Source of the DNA: an uncultured Reyranella sp.
GTDB lineage: Bacteria; Pseudomonadota; Alphaproteobacteria; Reyranellales; Reyranellaceae
Assembly (NCBI RefSeq): GCF_945957355.1
Contig: NZ_CAMFKM010000004.1
Location: forward strand, 124,001-188,000
DNA: 64,000 bases
Direction: 5' to 3'
The notes beneath the pieces were generated by a model. It was not told where the DNA came from. It was given only the letters and a program-made list of their open reading frames with translations, and did not search any database. The position numbers and the translations under genes are program-made. This document shows, one piece after another, positions 39,991-48,686 of the stretch. The first letter of the stretch is position 1, and every line of letters starts with the position of its first letter.

Positions 39991-41151
39991 CTATTGGCGC
40001 TCGGCCCAGCCGATCATCTTGCCGATGAAGGCGTCGCAGGCATCCATCTGCGACTTCGCGACGAACTCGTTGGGCTGGTGGGCCTGCGAGATGTCACCCG
40101 GTCCGCAGATCACGGTCGGGATACCGTGGCTGCGGAAGATGCCGGCCTCGGTGCCGTAGGGCACGGCATAGGTACGATTGCCGCCGGTCCATTGCAGCGC
40201 GAGCTTGGCGGCTTCCTCGTTCTCCTGCGGCAGCAGGCCAGGCACGAAGGAGCGGCGTTTCATCTTGATGTCGGCGTCGGGGTGCTTGGCCTTCATCTTC
40301 GGCAGAAGCAGTTCGGCGACATACGCTTCGGCTCGGCGCTGTACCTCCCAAGGGTCGTCACCGGGCAGGGTGCGGTAACCCCAATTCAGCGTGCATTCGC
40401 GGGCGAGGATGTTGCCCGCCGTGCCACCGGTCACGATGCCGACATTGATCGTGGTGTGGCCGGGCACGGTGTCGATGTCGGTGCGCTTGCGGCCGGCCAG
40501 TTCGACCTGCAGTTCGTTCAGCCAGTGAATGAAGTCGCCGGCGAAGTGGATTGCGCTGACGCCGAGATGGGTCATGGAGGAGTGGGCCTCGACCCCGGTG
40601 AAGGTGGCAATGATACCGCCGCCGGCGTTCTGGGCGTTGACGACGCCCATCATGGTGGGTTCGCCCACGATCACCGCCTGCGGGCGAGGCACGTTGCCGA
40701 CCAGCTTTTCCGCGAGTGCGTGCGCACCGAGGCAGCCGATCTCCTCATCGTAGCTGAAGGCGAAATGCATCGGCACCTTGAGCTTCGCCTTCTTGAGAGC
40801 GGGCACATGGGCGAGGCAGGCGGCGATGAAACCCTTCATGTCGCAGGTGCCGCGGCCATAGAGGTTGCCATCGGCCTTTTCGGTCAGCGTCCACGGATCG
40901 GTCTCCCAGGCCTGTCCGTCGACCGGCACGACGTCGGTATGGCCCGACAGGACGATGCCGCCCTCGGCCTCGGGGCCGATCGAGGCGAACAGGTTGGCCT
41001 TGGTGCCTTCCTGGTTGGGGACCAGCGTGCTGCGGATACCGTGATCGTCCAGGTAGGCCTGAATGTATTTGATCAGGTCTAGGTTGGAATTGCGCGAGGT
41101 GGTGTCGAACGCCACCAGGCGCTGGAGCATGTCGATGGAACTGGATGTCAT
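39991..41151 (-). CDS. argE: Acetylornithine deacetylase
   Basis: A 386-residue M20-family dizinc hydrolase that removes acetate from N-acetylornithine in arginine synthesis; related deacylases are possible. Metal and catalytic residues are in VLSGHTDVVPVDG, GRGTCDMKGF and SYDEEIGCLGA, with the last ligand near CGPGDISQAHQPNEF. The ATG at 41151 gives the family N-terminus (MTSSSIDMLQRLVAFDTTS); a longer frame to 41187 lacks support. It is monocistronic. Confidence 0.87.
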   Translation of the reverse strand: MTSSSIDMLQRLVAFDTTSRNSNLDLIKYIQAYLDDHGIRSTLVPNQEGTKANLFASIGPEAEGGIVLSGHTDVVPVDGQAWETDPWTLTEKADGNLYGRGTCDMKGFIAACLAHVPALKKAKLKVPMHFAFSYDEEIGCLGAHALAEKLVGNVPRPQAVIVGEPTMMGVVNAQNAGGGIIATFTGVEAHSSMTHLGVSAIHFAGDFIHWLNELQVELAGRKRTDIDTVPGHTTINVGIVTGGTAGNILARECTLNWGYRTLPGDDPWEVQRRAEAYVAELLLPKMKAKHPDADIKMKRRSFVPGLLPQENEEAAKLALQWTGGNRTYAVPYGTEAGIFRSHGIPTVICGPGDISQAHQPNEFVAKSQMDACDAFIGKMIGWAERQ

Positions 41152-41300
41152 GGAAGCAGCGTCGCATGCTTCAGCGGGGCCAGCCAAGAGCCTGTAAAAC
41201 CTCGTGAATTCATGGTGTCGTTTGACACTCCAGGGACCCGCCGCTAGAACCGCCCGGCATCCGTCGTGGTTAATGGTCGCCGGGGTCTTAACGGGTCTGC

Positions 41301-41393
41301 GGAGGGGTGGCCGAGTGGCCGAAGGCGGCGGTTTGCTAAACCGTTATAGGGAGATAATCCCTATCGTGGGTTCGAATCCCATCCCCTCCGCCA
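41301..41393 (+). tRNA. tRNA-Ser (anticodon GCU)
   Basis: A 93-nt class II tRNA including the encoded CCA. The acceptor GGAGGGG pairs with CCCCTCC. The D-arm reads GGCCGAGTGGCCGAAGGC, and the anticodon loop TTTGCTAAA has GCT at 41335-41337 (reads AGC/AGU). A long variable arm (ATAGGGAGATAATCCCTAT) and GGTTCGAATCC T-arm follow. The long variable arm is diagnostic for serine. Confidence 0.97.
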
Positions 41394-41495
41394 TTTCCCT
41401 CGTGTAGCAGGTTCGCCGCCCTCAGCATGAGGGTGACGAACGTCAATGGGCCAGCAGTCTCCGTCCGGCGGGAAGGCCGTCTCGAGGTGCCGCCG

Positions 41496-41699
41496 CTAGT
41501 TGAGGCTCGGTGACTTGCCCTCGCAGGCATCCGCAATGGCGGCCGACAGGGATGTCACCCACTCCGCATTGGGCGCATTCACGAAGTGACCCAGATGGTC
41601 GCTGCCCCAGCAGATTGGCACGCCGGCAGCCAGCGAGATGCTGCTGCACCAGTCGCCAATCTCGCCACTCAGTACCTTCGGAACGTAGATCTTGAGCAT
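41496..41699 (-). CDS. Small hypothetical protein, 67 residues
   Basis: The product starts MLKIYVPKVLSGEIGDW and ends near ACEGKSPSLN. It has two cysteines and a tryptophan-rich middle (VPICWGSDHLGHF), no signal peptide and no family I recognise. The strong ribosome site AGGAGATCGACG directly upstream of the ATG at 41699 supports translation and rules out the longer frame to 41786. It lies about 100 bp after tRNA-Ser on the opposite strand. Confidence 0.6.
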   Translation of the reverse strand: MLKIYVPKVLSGEIGDWCSSISLAAGVPICWGSDHLGHFVNAPNAEWVTSLSAAIADACEGKSPSLN

Positions 41700-41816
41700 C
41701 GTCGATCTCCTGTCAAAAGGATCGATGGACGGCCGCTCAACAATCAATGCAATTTGCACGCCATTCGTGGGTGCAAGACGGGGCAAACGCCCCGTACATC
41801 TATTCTGCTCTGAAAA

Positions 41817-42035
41817 TCAGTCGCTGACGAGCTTGCCTCGGATGGATCGTAACGAATCGGATGCCGTTTGTGGCAGTTGTCCCGTGCGTGAAGGGGACCA
41901 TTCGATGGCTCTCTCGCTCACCAATGGCTCCCTCCGCGTGGTCGCGGCAATTTCCGGCGCTTGAGCATACGCGACCAAAAGGGCGGCAAAAGCCGCCGCC
42001 AACAGCCCCAAGCTGAACGCAACTGTTCTATCCAT
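41817..42035 (-). CDS. Small exported or membrane-anchored hypothetical protein, 72 residues
   Basis: The N-terminus MDRTVAFSLGLLAAAFAALL forms one hydrophobic helix ending YAQAPEI, either a signal peptide or an anchor. The remaining about 45 residues are polar (ATTRREPLVSERAIEW). The ribosome site is weak (GTGGGTGTGAA). No family is recognised. It stands alone, 117 bp upstream of the other small gene on the same strand. Confidence 0.45.
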   Translation of the reverse strand: MDRTVAFSLGLLAAAFAALLVAYAQAPEIAATTRREPLVSERAIEWSPSRTGQLPQTASDSLRSIRGKLVSD

Positions 42036-42269
42036 TTCACACCCACTCAGTTCGGGGCGCGTCCCACTTCGCCCCTGTCCCGCGGGCGACATACAATGAT
42101 TGCATCATCGGCGCAATATTTTAGTTCGTGTGACTAGTAGGAAGCAGCCATGGGCCCATTGCACGGCGACACCGGACTGGATGCAATGTGTCTGCAGGGG
42201 ATTGACCGGAAATTTCAGGCCTGTAGGGATTGCTGCAACGTGAATCGAACGAACATCGAGGAAACCTCA

Positions 42270-43547
42270 ATGACACAGAAGACAGCGGCAGCGACCAGGA
42301 AGGCGGTCCGCCCGGATCTCGACGCCGAACTGAACAATCTGGCGATGTCGAAGGAGGCGCAGCCGCTGTTCGATGCCGTGAAGGCACACATCGCCGAGAA
42401 CGTCGCGCCGATCACCGAGGAGTTTTTCCGCCTGGGCGAAGGCCGCAAGGATCGCTGGAGCTGGGCGCCGGGCCAGCTGGAGCTGCTCGAGGGCGCCAAG
42501 AACAAGGCCAAGGCCTCGGGGCTGTGGAACTTCTTCCTGCCGCACTCCGAGATCGGCCGCGGCCTGACCAACCTCGACTACGCCTACATCGCAGCCGAGC
42601 TGGGAAAATACCAACTCGCTTCGGAGTCGCTGAACTGTTCCGCGCCGGACACCGGCAACATGGAGGTGCTCGAGAAGGTCGGCACCCCGGAACAGAAGGA
42701 GAAGTGGCTGAAGCCGCTGCTCAACGGCGAGATCCGTTCGGCCTATGCCATGACCGAGCCGGGTGTCGCTTCGTCGGATGCCAAGAACATCGCCACGCGG
42801 GCCGAACTGGTCGGTGACGAATGGGTGATCAACGGCGAGAAGTACTACATCTCCGGCGCAGGCGACCCGCGCTGCAAGATCATGATCGTCATGTGCAAGA
42901 CCAGCCCCGACGCCTCGCCGCAGTTCCAGCAGTCGCAGATCCTGGTGCCGATCGGCACGCCCGGCCTTGAGATCGTCGGGCCGATGACCGTGTTCGGCCA
43001 CGACCACGCGCCGCGCGGCCACATGCACCTCAAGTTCAACAATTGCCGCGTCCCGGCCTCTAACATGCTGCTGGGCGAAGGCCGCGGCTTCGAGATCAGC
43101 CAGGTCCGCCTGGGGCCGGGCCGGATCCATCACTGCATGCGCTCCATCGGCGCGGCGGAGAAGGCGCTCGACCTGATGGTCAAGCGCGGCTCTACCCGTA
43201 CCGCCTTCGGCAAGCAGCTGATCGCCCTTGGCAAGAACCTCGAGCTGGTGAGCCGCGCCCGCATCGAAATCGAGGCGATGCGCCTCATGGTCCTGAAGGC
43301 TGCCAAGGCGATGGACGTGCTGGGCCATCGCGAGGCTCGCGTCTGGATCAGCATGGTCAAGGCGATGGTGCCCGAGAAGGTCTGCACCATCATCGATCAG
43401 GCGATGCAGATCCATGGCGCCACCGGCATCTCGCAGTGGTCGCCTCTGTCGGAAATGTACGTGAACCAGCGTCATCTGCGCTTCGCCGACGGCCCGGACG
43501 AGGTCCATCACATGGTGGTGGGCCGCGCCGAGATCAGCCGGCACTGA
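42270..43547 (+). CDS. Acyl-CoA dehydrogenase (ACAD10/11-like)
   Basis: A 425-residue FAD enzyme that oxidises an acyl-CoA to the enoyl-CoA. The FAD-binding segment AYAMTEPGVASSDAKNI and INGEKYYISGAGDPRCKI match the long ACAD10/11 type, as do QVRLGPGRIHHCMRSIG and IHGATGISQWSPLSEMY. The chain-length preference cannot be read. Upstream 234 bp hold no gene. A good terminator follows 10 bp after the stop. Confidence 0.92.
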   Translation: MTQKTAAATRKAVRPDLDAELNNLAMSKEAQPLFDAVKAHIAENVAPITEEFFRLGEGRKDRWSWAPGQLELLEGAKNKAKASGLWNFFLPHSEIGRGLTNLDYAYIAAELGKYQLASESLNCSAPDTGNMEVLEKVGTPEQKEKWLKPLLNGEIRSAYAMTEPGVASSDAKNIATRAELVGDEWVINGEKYYISGAGDPRCKIMIVMCKTSPDASPQFQQSQILVPIGTPGLEIVGPMTVFGHDHAPRGHMHLKFNNCRVPASNMLLGEGRGFEISQVRLGPGRIHHCMRSIGAAEKALDLMVKRGSTRTAFGKQLIALGKNLELVSRARIEIEAMRLMVLKAAKAMDVLGHREARVWISMVKAMVPEKVCTIIDQAMQIHGATGISQWSPLSEMYVNQRHLRFADGPDEVHHMVVGRAEISRH

Positions 43548-43557
43548 GCCGATATCC

Positions 43558-43596
43558 GGGCCTGGCCTTGACAGGCCGGGCCCAGCGTAATTTTGT
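43558..43596 (+). terminator. Intrinsic terminator after acyl-CoA dehydrogenase
   Basis: An 11-bp stem GGGCCTGGCCT / AGGCCGGGCCC with loop TGAC (one G-U pair) spans 43558-43583 and is followed by a T-rich run (TAATTTTGTT). This is the clearest rho-independent terminator in the window. It separates the dehydrogenase from the lipoprotein gene. Confidence 0.75.
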
Positions 43597-43625
43597 TACG
43601 TGATGTTACGAGACGGGAAGATCGG

Positions 43626-43988
43626 ATGAAGGCGACGAGGACATCCCTACAGGCGGCCATGGTGCTTCTTCCGGTGCTGCTGGGCGGCTGCGAGGCAGCG
43701 AGTTCCATGGCCGGCGCTGGCCTGTCCGATCCCAAGCTGATGAAGAGCATCAACGACGCCTACGAGGCGCGCGACAACTGCCTGGCCGCGAACGTCCACC
43801 TGGCCGATGCCTACAGCGCGAATGCCCAGTCGCTTGCCGCCAATGTGGCGGCGTCCTGCCAGACCCAGACCGATGTGCTCAACGCCCTCAGCAATCCCCA
43901 TGGCGATCCGCGGATCACATCGGCGATCCAGAAGGATTCGAGCTTCCGGGCGATGGGCTATGTGCTGAAGGCCCGCGGCCAGGGCTGA
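43626..43988 (+). CDS. Small lipoprotein of unknown function
   Basis: A 120-residue protein with a lipoprotein signal ending VLLPVLLGGCEAAS (lipobox LGGC). The mature part is helical and Ala/Asn-rich, with two further cysteines. No family recognised. The ATG at 43626 places the basic residues KATR before the hydrophobic stretch as expected. It converges with the subunit-3 gene, leaving 9 bp. Confidence 0.7.
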   Translation: MKATRTSLQAAMVLLPVLLGGCEAASSMAGAGLSDPKLMKSINDAYEARDNCLAANVHLADAYSANAQSLAANVAASCQTQTDVLNALSNPHGDPRITSAIQKDSSFRAMGYVLKARGQG

Positions 43989-43997
43989 CGGGCGCCC

Positions 43998-44441
43998 TCA
44001 GACACGCCGCCACATCGGCGGGCGCTTCCTCACCGGATCGAGCAGCGACCAGTCGCCCTGCTCCACGACATGGCCCTTGGGGAAGGGTGAGCGCGGCTCC
44101 TGGCCGAGCGAGCGCATCACGCGGTCGTCGCGGTAGTAGCAGAGCAGTACCACGCGATTGAGGGTGAAGAGGGGAGCTCCACCTTCCTGCTTGAAGCGGG
44201 CCGCGACCTCGCCGCGGCGCTCCGCGGTGAGAGCGGAGAAGGCACCGCCGGACAGCGTGACGAGCTGCTGCAACGCGGTCTTTGCATCGGCGGTGTCGCG
44301 TTCCAGGCTCTTCAGGATATCGGCGAAGATCAGATCGTCGTCGGCGCCCGGCACGCCATGGGTGGCGCTGGCGGGGATCATTAGGCCGGCCAGGGCGTGC
44401 AGGTCGCGGGTCTCGGCGTCGGTCAGGGTCTCGTAGGTCAT
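43998..44441 (-). CDS. Gluconate 2-dehydrogenase subunit 3-like protein
   Basis: A 147-residue protein of the small-subunit family that accompanies membrane-bound GMC dehydrogenases. Typical features are LTDAETRDLHALAGLMIPAS near the start and VLLCYYRDDRVMRSLGQEPR. It lacks the Tat signal that many relatives carry. The GMC gene ends 11 bp upstream on the same strand, so the two would form a heterodimer. No cytochrome c subunit is present in the window. Confidence 0.8.
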   Translation of the reverse strand: MTYETLTDAETRDLHALAGLMIPASATHGVPGADDDLIFADILKSLERDTADAKTALQQLVTLSGGAFSALTAERRGEVAARFKQEGGAPLFTLNRVVLLCYYRDDRVMRSLGQEPRSPFPKGHVVEQGDWSLLDPVRKRPPMWRRV

Positions 44442-44452
44442 GACGTTGGGCC

Positions 44453-46057
44453 TCAGTCGAAGAGCGTGGCGTCGGCGAGACGCCGCTTGATGTTGTCGGC
44501 GATATAGAGCGCCAGGGCCTGGATGGTGGAGGTCGGGTTCACGCCGCCCGATGTGACCCAGATGCTGCCGTCGACGATGAACATGTTCTTCACGTCGTGG
44601 CTGCGGCCCCATTCGTTGACAACGGACCGCTCGGGATCGGTGCCCATGCGGGCCGTGCCCATCAGGTGCCACCCGGCATTTAGCATCGGCGCATCGCTCC
44701 CGACGTTCTTCGCGCCGGCCGCTGCGAGGATCTCTTTCGAACGCGCAACGCCGTGGGCCATCATCTTCTTCGTGTTTTCGCCCAGCGTGTACTCGATCTT
44801 CGGCGCGGGAATGCCATTGCTGTCCTTCAGCACCGGATCGAGCGTGACCCGGTTGTGCTCCTCGGGCAGGTCCTCGCAGATCGCCGAGAGGCCGAGCTTG
44901 CGGTTTAAGATGGTGCGATAGACATCATGGTGCGCCTCGCCCCACGGCAGGAAGCCGCGCGCGGTATTGGCGATCGCATCGACGATCGTGCCGGCGCCGC
45001 GATGGAGCTGCAGCGTGTAGCCGCGCACGAAACCACGGGCCCGGTCGGTCTCGTAGAATTCCTGGCTCCACAGCGAGAGCTGCGCGCCGGTGTTGCCGTC
45101 GATCGGCTCGTCGACATAGCCGTAGGTGTGGGCGAACGGGTGGAACATCAGGTTCCTGCCCACCAGCCCGCTCGAATTGGCGATGCCGCTGGGGAACTTG
45201 GCGGACACGGAATTGAGCAGCAGGCGCGGCGTGCCGATGCCGTTACAGGCCACGATCACCATCTCGGCCGGCTGGAAGTGCTCCTTGCCCTCGGCGTCGT
45301 AGTAGATCGCGCCAGTCGCGAGACCGTCTGGACCCACCGTGATCTCGCGGACGCGTGCGCGGGTGCGCAATTCGACGCCGGCACGGATCGCGTGCGGCCA
45401 GTAGGTGACGTCGGTGCTGGCCTTGGCGCCCTGGGCGCACCCCGGCGTGCAGTGGCCGAGATTGATGCAGGGCGCGCGGCCGTCATACTCGGTCGTGGCG
45501 ATCGCCGAGTCCGATGGCCACCAGTGCCAGCCGAGCTTGTTCATCGCCTCGCCGAAGCACTTGCCGGTCTTGCCCAGTGGCAGCGGCGGCATCGGCAGCA
45601 CATGGTGCGGATAGGCCGGGTCGCCCTCGAGGCCCGCGACGCCCGTCATGCGGTCGTTCTCGGCAAAGAACGGCTCCAGGGTGGCGTAGTCGACGGGCCA
45701 GTCGTCGGCCACGCCGTCCAGCGTCTTCACCCTGAAGTCCGACGGGTGCAGGCGCGGATAGTGCGCCGTGTACATGATGGTGCTGCCACCGACGCCGTTG
45801 AAGTTCACGACCTGGATCGGCGAGGTGCCGTTGTTGATCGGATAGTCGGTCTCGCGGGCGCGGCGGTTCGGGTTGATGGCGAAGTCGCCGAACAGGCGAG
45901 CCTCCCAGTCCCGGCCGTTGGTCGGGTAGTCCGTGGGCTTCACCCAGTCGCCCTGCTCGAGACAGAGGATCCGCATCTTCGTGTCGGCGAGGCTCCAGGC
46001 CACCGCCGCCCCCGAGGCGCCGGAACCGATGATCAGGACGTCGACCTTTTCGTGCAT
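44453..46057 (-). CDS. GMC-family oxidoreductase (large subunit, gluconate/sorbitol dehydrogenase-like)
   Basis: A 534-residue FAD enzyme with the N-terminal dinucleotide fold VLIIGSGASGAAVAWSL, the GMC segment FNGVGGSTIMYTAHYPR and the active-site region near the end (NAGWHLMGTARMG). A cysteine cluster CINLGHCTPGCAQGAK is typical of this two-subunit subgroup. It should oxidise a sugar acid or polyol; the substrate is unknown. It is cotranscribed with its small subunit and follows an SGNH hydrolase gene (12 bp). Confidence 0.87.
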   Translation of the reverse strand: MHEKVDVLIIGSGASGAAVAWSLADTKMRILCLEQGDWVKPTDYPTNGRDWEARLFGDFAINPNRRARETDYPINNGTSPIQVVNFNGVGGSTIMYTAHYPRLHPSDFRVKTLDGVADDWPVDYATLEPFFAENDRMTGVAGLEGDPAYPHHVLPMPPLPLGKTGKCFGEAMNKLGWHWWPSDSAIATTEYDGRAPCINLGHCTPGCAQGAKASTDVTYWPHAIRAGVELRTRARVREITVGPDGLATGAIYYDAEGKEHFQPAEMVIVACNGIGTPRLLLNSVSAKFPSGIANSSGLVGRNLMFHPFAHTYGYVDEPIDGNTGAQLSLWSQEFYETDRARGFVRGYTLQLHRGAGTIVDAIANTARGFLPWGEAHHDVYRTILNRKLGLSAICEDLPEEHNRVTLDPVLKDSNGIPAPKIEYTLGENTKKMMAHGVARSKEILAAAGAKNVGSDAPMLNAGWHLMGTARMGTDPERSVVNEWGRSHDVKNMFIVDGSIWVTSGGVNPTSTIQALALYIADNIKRRLADATLFD

Positions 46058-46069
46058 GGCGTTCTTCCG

Positions 46070-47104
46070 TTAGCGGGCGAGATGCTGGCTTATGGCTTGG
46101 GCGGCAAGGGCGTGGCCGCGGGCATTCCAGTGGCCGTCATTGGCGAAGTGGTAGGACAACGGGGCAAGTTGTGCCTCCAGGACCGGCTGCAGGTCCAGTA
46201 CGTCGATGCCGCGCCGCTGCAGGGCGACGACGAAGGCCGTATGGACGCGATTCTCGATGGCCTGGGAGTGGGAATTGCCGACCCAGAGGGCGCGCGACGG
46301 GATGAGCACGACCAGCGTTCGATACTGCTCCGCGATCTGCTGGAGTCTGTCGGCCGATGAATCGATGGCGGCGGGGTCGTAGTCGTTCTTGGCGATCCCC
46401 TCGAGGTTCGGCACGATCAGGCCCGCTTTGACCGCAATGTCGCGCAGCCAGGGCGTCTGCTGAACGGCGGTGACGGCGAAGAGGTAGAGGGCCGAATGGC
46501 TCGACAGCCAGTCCTTGAGCGTGTCGCCGTTGTCCGGCGGCGGTTCTTCCGGCGGGTCGCTGCCGTACAGGTGGAGATCGTTCTCCATGCAGATGGCGAT
46601 GACGACACGGCCGGCCCTGGAGCCGAGCTTCCTCGCGTAGTCGAGGAGGGCCGCGTAACCGTCTATGTCCGTCGGGGTCGAGAGGTTGAAGGTCCGTCGG
46701 CCGGTGAGGATCTGGAGCTGCTCGGAAAAGCGGTCCTGGGCTTCGACGCCCCAGCCCCAGGTGAAGGAATCGCCCACGACGAGGATGTCGTCGGAACCCG
46801 CGGTCGCGACATCGTTGGCGTCGCGCAGTCCGTGTGAATTGATGCGAATGGCCACGTCATAGTCGCCGGTATTCTTGACCTGGCGGGCCTCCAGGCCGGG
46901 CTTTCCGAGGACCAAGGAGCCGACCGGGTAGGTGAATTCGAAGCGGCCGGACGGGTCGAAGGCAGGGAGAAGCAGGCGGGTCAGGCCCTCGGCGAGACCG
47001 ATCCCGACCGCGAGGCCGGCCAGGATGGCAACGGCCGACAGGACGCTGCGGCGTTTCCGGCCGGTTTCGACTCGTGGCATCTGGGGACTGGTTTCGACGC
47101 TCAT
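46070..47104 (-). CDS. SGNH/GDSL-type hydrolase, membrane-anchored
   Basis: A 344-residue protein with one N-terminal transmembrane helix (residues about 20-40, VLSAVAILAGLAVGIGLAEGL). The SGNH blocks are the nucleophile VVGDSFTWGWGV, an Asn in CMENDLHLYG and the terminal DGHWNARGHALAA. This suggests a periplasmic esterase or acetyl hydrolase. The ATG at 47104 is used; the frame is open to 48736, but that part is antisense to the monooxygenase gene. It leads a transcript with the GMC pair and is divergent from the monooxygenase. Confidence 0.8.
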   Translation of the reverse strand: MSVETSPQMPRVETGRKRRSVLSAVAILAGLAVGIGLAEGLTRLLLPAFDPSGRFEFTYPVGSLVLGKPGLEARQVKNTGDYDVAIRINSHGLRDANDVATAGSDDILVVGDSFTWGWGVEAQDRFSEQLQILTGRRTFNLSTPTDIDGYAALLDYARKLGSRAGRVVIAICMENDLHLYGSDPPEEPPPDNGDTLKDWLSSHSALYLFAVTAVQQTPWLRDIAVKAGLIVPNLEGIAKNDYDPAAIDSSADRLQQIAEQYRTLVVLIPSRALWVGNSHSQAIENRVHTAFVVALQRRGIDVLDLQPVLEAQLAPLSYHFANDGHWNARGHALAAQAISQHLAR

Positions 47105-47152
47105 GTTCAAGCAAGACTGTCGCCAGAATATCAGCGAGGAAAGAGCCTTCCC

Positions 47153-48652
47153 ATGCCGGATACAACCCTTGCGCGGCCTGCGGCCACAAAGACCGAGCAT
47201 TTCGATGTCGTCATCGTCGGCGCCGGCATTTCCGGCATCGGCGGCGCCTATCATCTCACCCACCAGATGCCGGACCGCAGCTTCGTCATCCTGGAGACGC
47301 AGGAGAGCTTCGGCGGGACCTGGCTGACCCACAAGTATCCGGGCATCCGCTCCGACAGCGACCTCCACACGTTCGGCTATCGCTTCAAGGCCTGGAAGGG
47401 CAAGCCGATCGCCACCGCGCACGAGATCAAGACCTACATGGGCGAGGTCATCGAGGAAAACGATCTGGCGCGGCATATCCGCTACCGCCACCGCATCGAG
47501 TCCGCGTCCTGGTCGAGCAAGGACAATCTCTGGACCATCGAGGGCGTCCGCACCGACACGGGCGAGGCGGTCCGCTTCACCGCCAACTTCCTCTGGATGT
47601 GCCAGGGCTACTACCGCCACTCCGTCGGATACACGCCGGAATGGAAGGACATGGAGAGTTTCAAGGGCCGGATCGTCCATCCCCAGACCTGGCCGGAGGA
47701 CCTCGACTATGCGGGCAAGAAGATCGTCGTGATCGGGTCGGGCGCGACCGCGGCGACGGTCATCCCGGCGATGGCCGACAAGGCCGGCCATGTGACGATG
47801 CTGCAGCGGACGCCGACTTATTTCATTCCCGGCCGCAACGCCATCGAGCTTGCCGAGACGCTGCGCCAGCTCGAGGTCGATGAGGAATGGATCCACGAGA
47901 TCGTGCGCCGCAAGATCCTGCACGACCAGTCGGTGTTCACCCGTCGCTCCTTCGAGGAGTCCGACAAGGTGCGGGCCGAGCTGCTGGCCGGGGTTCGTGC
48001 CCATGTCGGGCCGGACTTCCCCATGGAGCCGCATTTCACGCCCAGCTACCGTCCCTGGCAGCAGCGCATTGCGTTCGTGCCGGACGGGGACCTCTTCAAG
48101 GCCGTCCGTTCCGGCAGGGCCTCGGTGGAGACCGACGAGATCGATCGCTTCGTCCCGGAGGGCATCCTGCTGAAGTCGGGCAAGGTGCTCGAGGCCGACA
48201 TCATTGTGACCGCGACCGGCTTCCACCTGTCGGTGATGGGCGACATCGCCTTCGCGGTGGACGGCAAGCCGGTCGACTTCGCCGAGACCGTGACCTATCG
48301 CGGCATGATGTTCACCGGCGTACCCAATATGATCTGGGTTTTCGGCTATTTCCGCGCGAGCTGGACCCTTCGTGCCGACCTGGTGGGAGACTTCGTCTGC
48401 CGCCTGCTGGATCACATGGACAAGCACCAGGCCCGCAAGGTCGAGGTCGCCCTGCGGCCGGAGGACAAGGACATGGCCTTGTTGCCCTGGATCGATCCCG
48501 AGAACTTCAATCCGGGCTACCTGATGCGCGGCATGCATCTCCTGCCCAAGCGCGGCGACAAGCCGGAATGGCAGCACACGCAGGATTACTGGAACGAGAA
48601 GAACGTCTTTCCTGCCATCGACCTGGAGGACAAGGCGTTCGTCTACGGCTGA
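47153..48652 (+). CDS. Flavin-containing / Baeyer-Villiger-type monooxygenase
   Basis: A 499-residue class B flavoprotein with the FAD motif GAGISGIGGAYH (23-34), a second Rossmann motif IGSGATAATVIPA for NADPH, and the Baeyer-Villiger fingerprint FKGRIVHPQTWP between them. It inserts one oxygen atom into a ketone or S/N compound. The remaining substrate range is unknown. It is followed 34 bp later by an MHS transporter, possibly the uptake system for its substrate. Confidence 0.9.
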   Translation: MPDTTLARPAATKTEHFDVVIVGAGISGIGGAYHLTHQMPDRSFVILETQESFGGTWLTHKYPGIRSDSDLHTFGYRFKAWKGKPIATAHEIKTYMGEVIEENDLARHIRYRHRIESASWSSKDNLWTIEGVRTDTGEAVRFTANFLWMCQGYYRHSVGYTPEWKDMESFKGRIVHPQTWPEDLDYAGKKIVVIGSGATAATVIPAMADKAGHVTMLQRTPTYFIPGRNAIELAETLRQLEVDEEWIHEIVRRKILHDQSVFTRRSFEESDKVRAELLAGVRAHVGPDFPMEPHFTPSYRPWQQRIAFVPDGDLFKAVRSGRASVETDEIDRFVPEGILLKSGKVLEADIIVTATGFHLSVMGDIAFAVDGKPVDFAETVTYRGMMFTGVPNMIWVFGYFRASWTLRADLVGDFVCRLLDHMDKHQARKVEVALRPEDKDMALLPWIDPENFNPGYLMRGMHLLPKRGDKPEWQHTQDYWNEKNVFPAIDLEDKAFVYG

Positions 48653-48686
48653 TAAGTCGGCCGATCCAAGGCTCGGGGGAGCGGGG

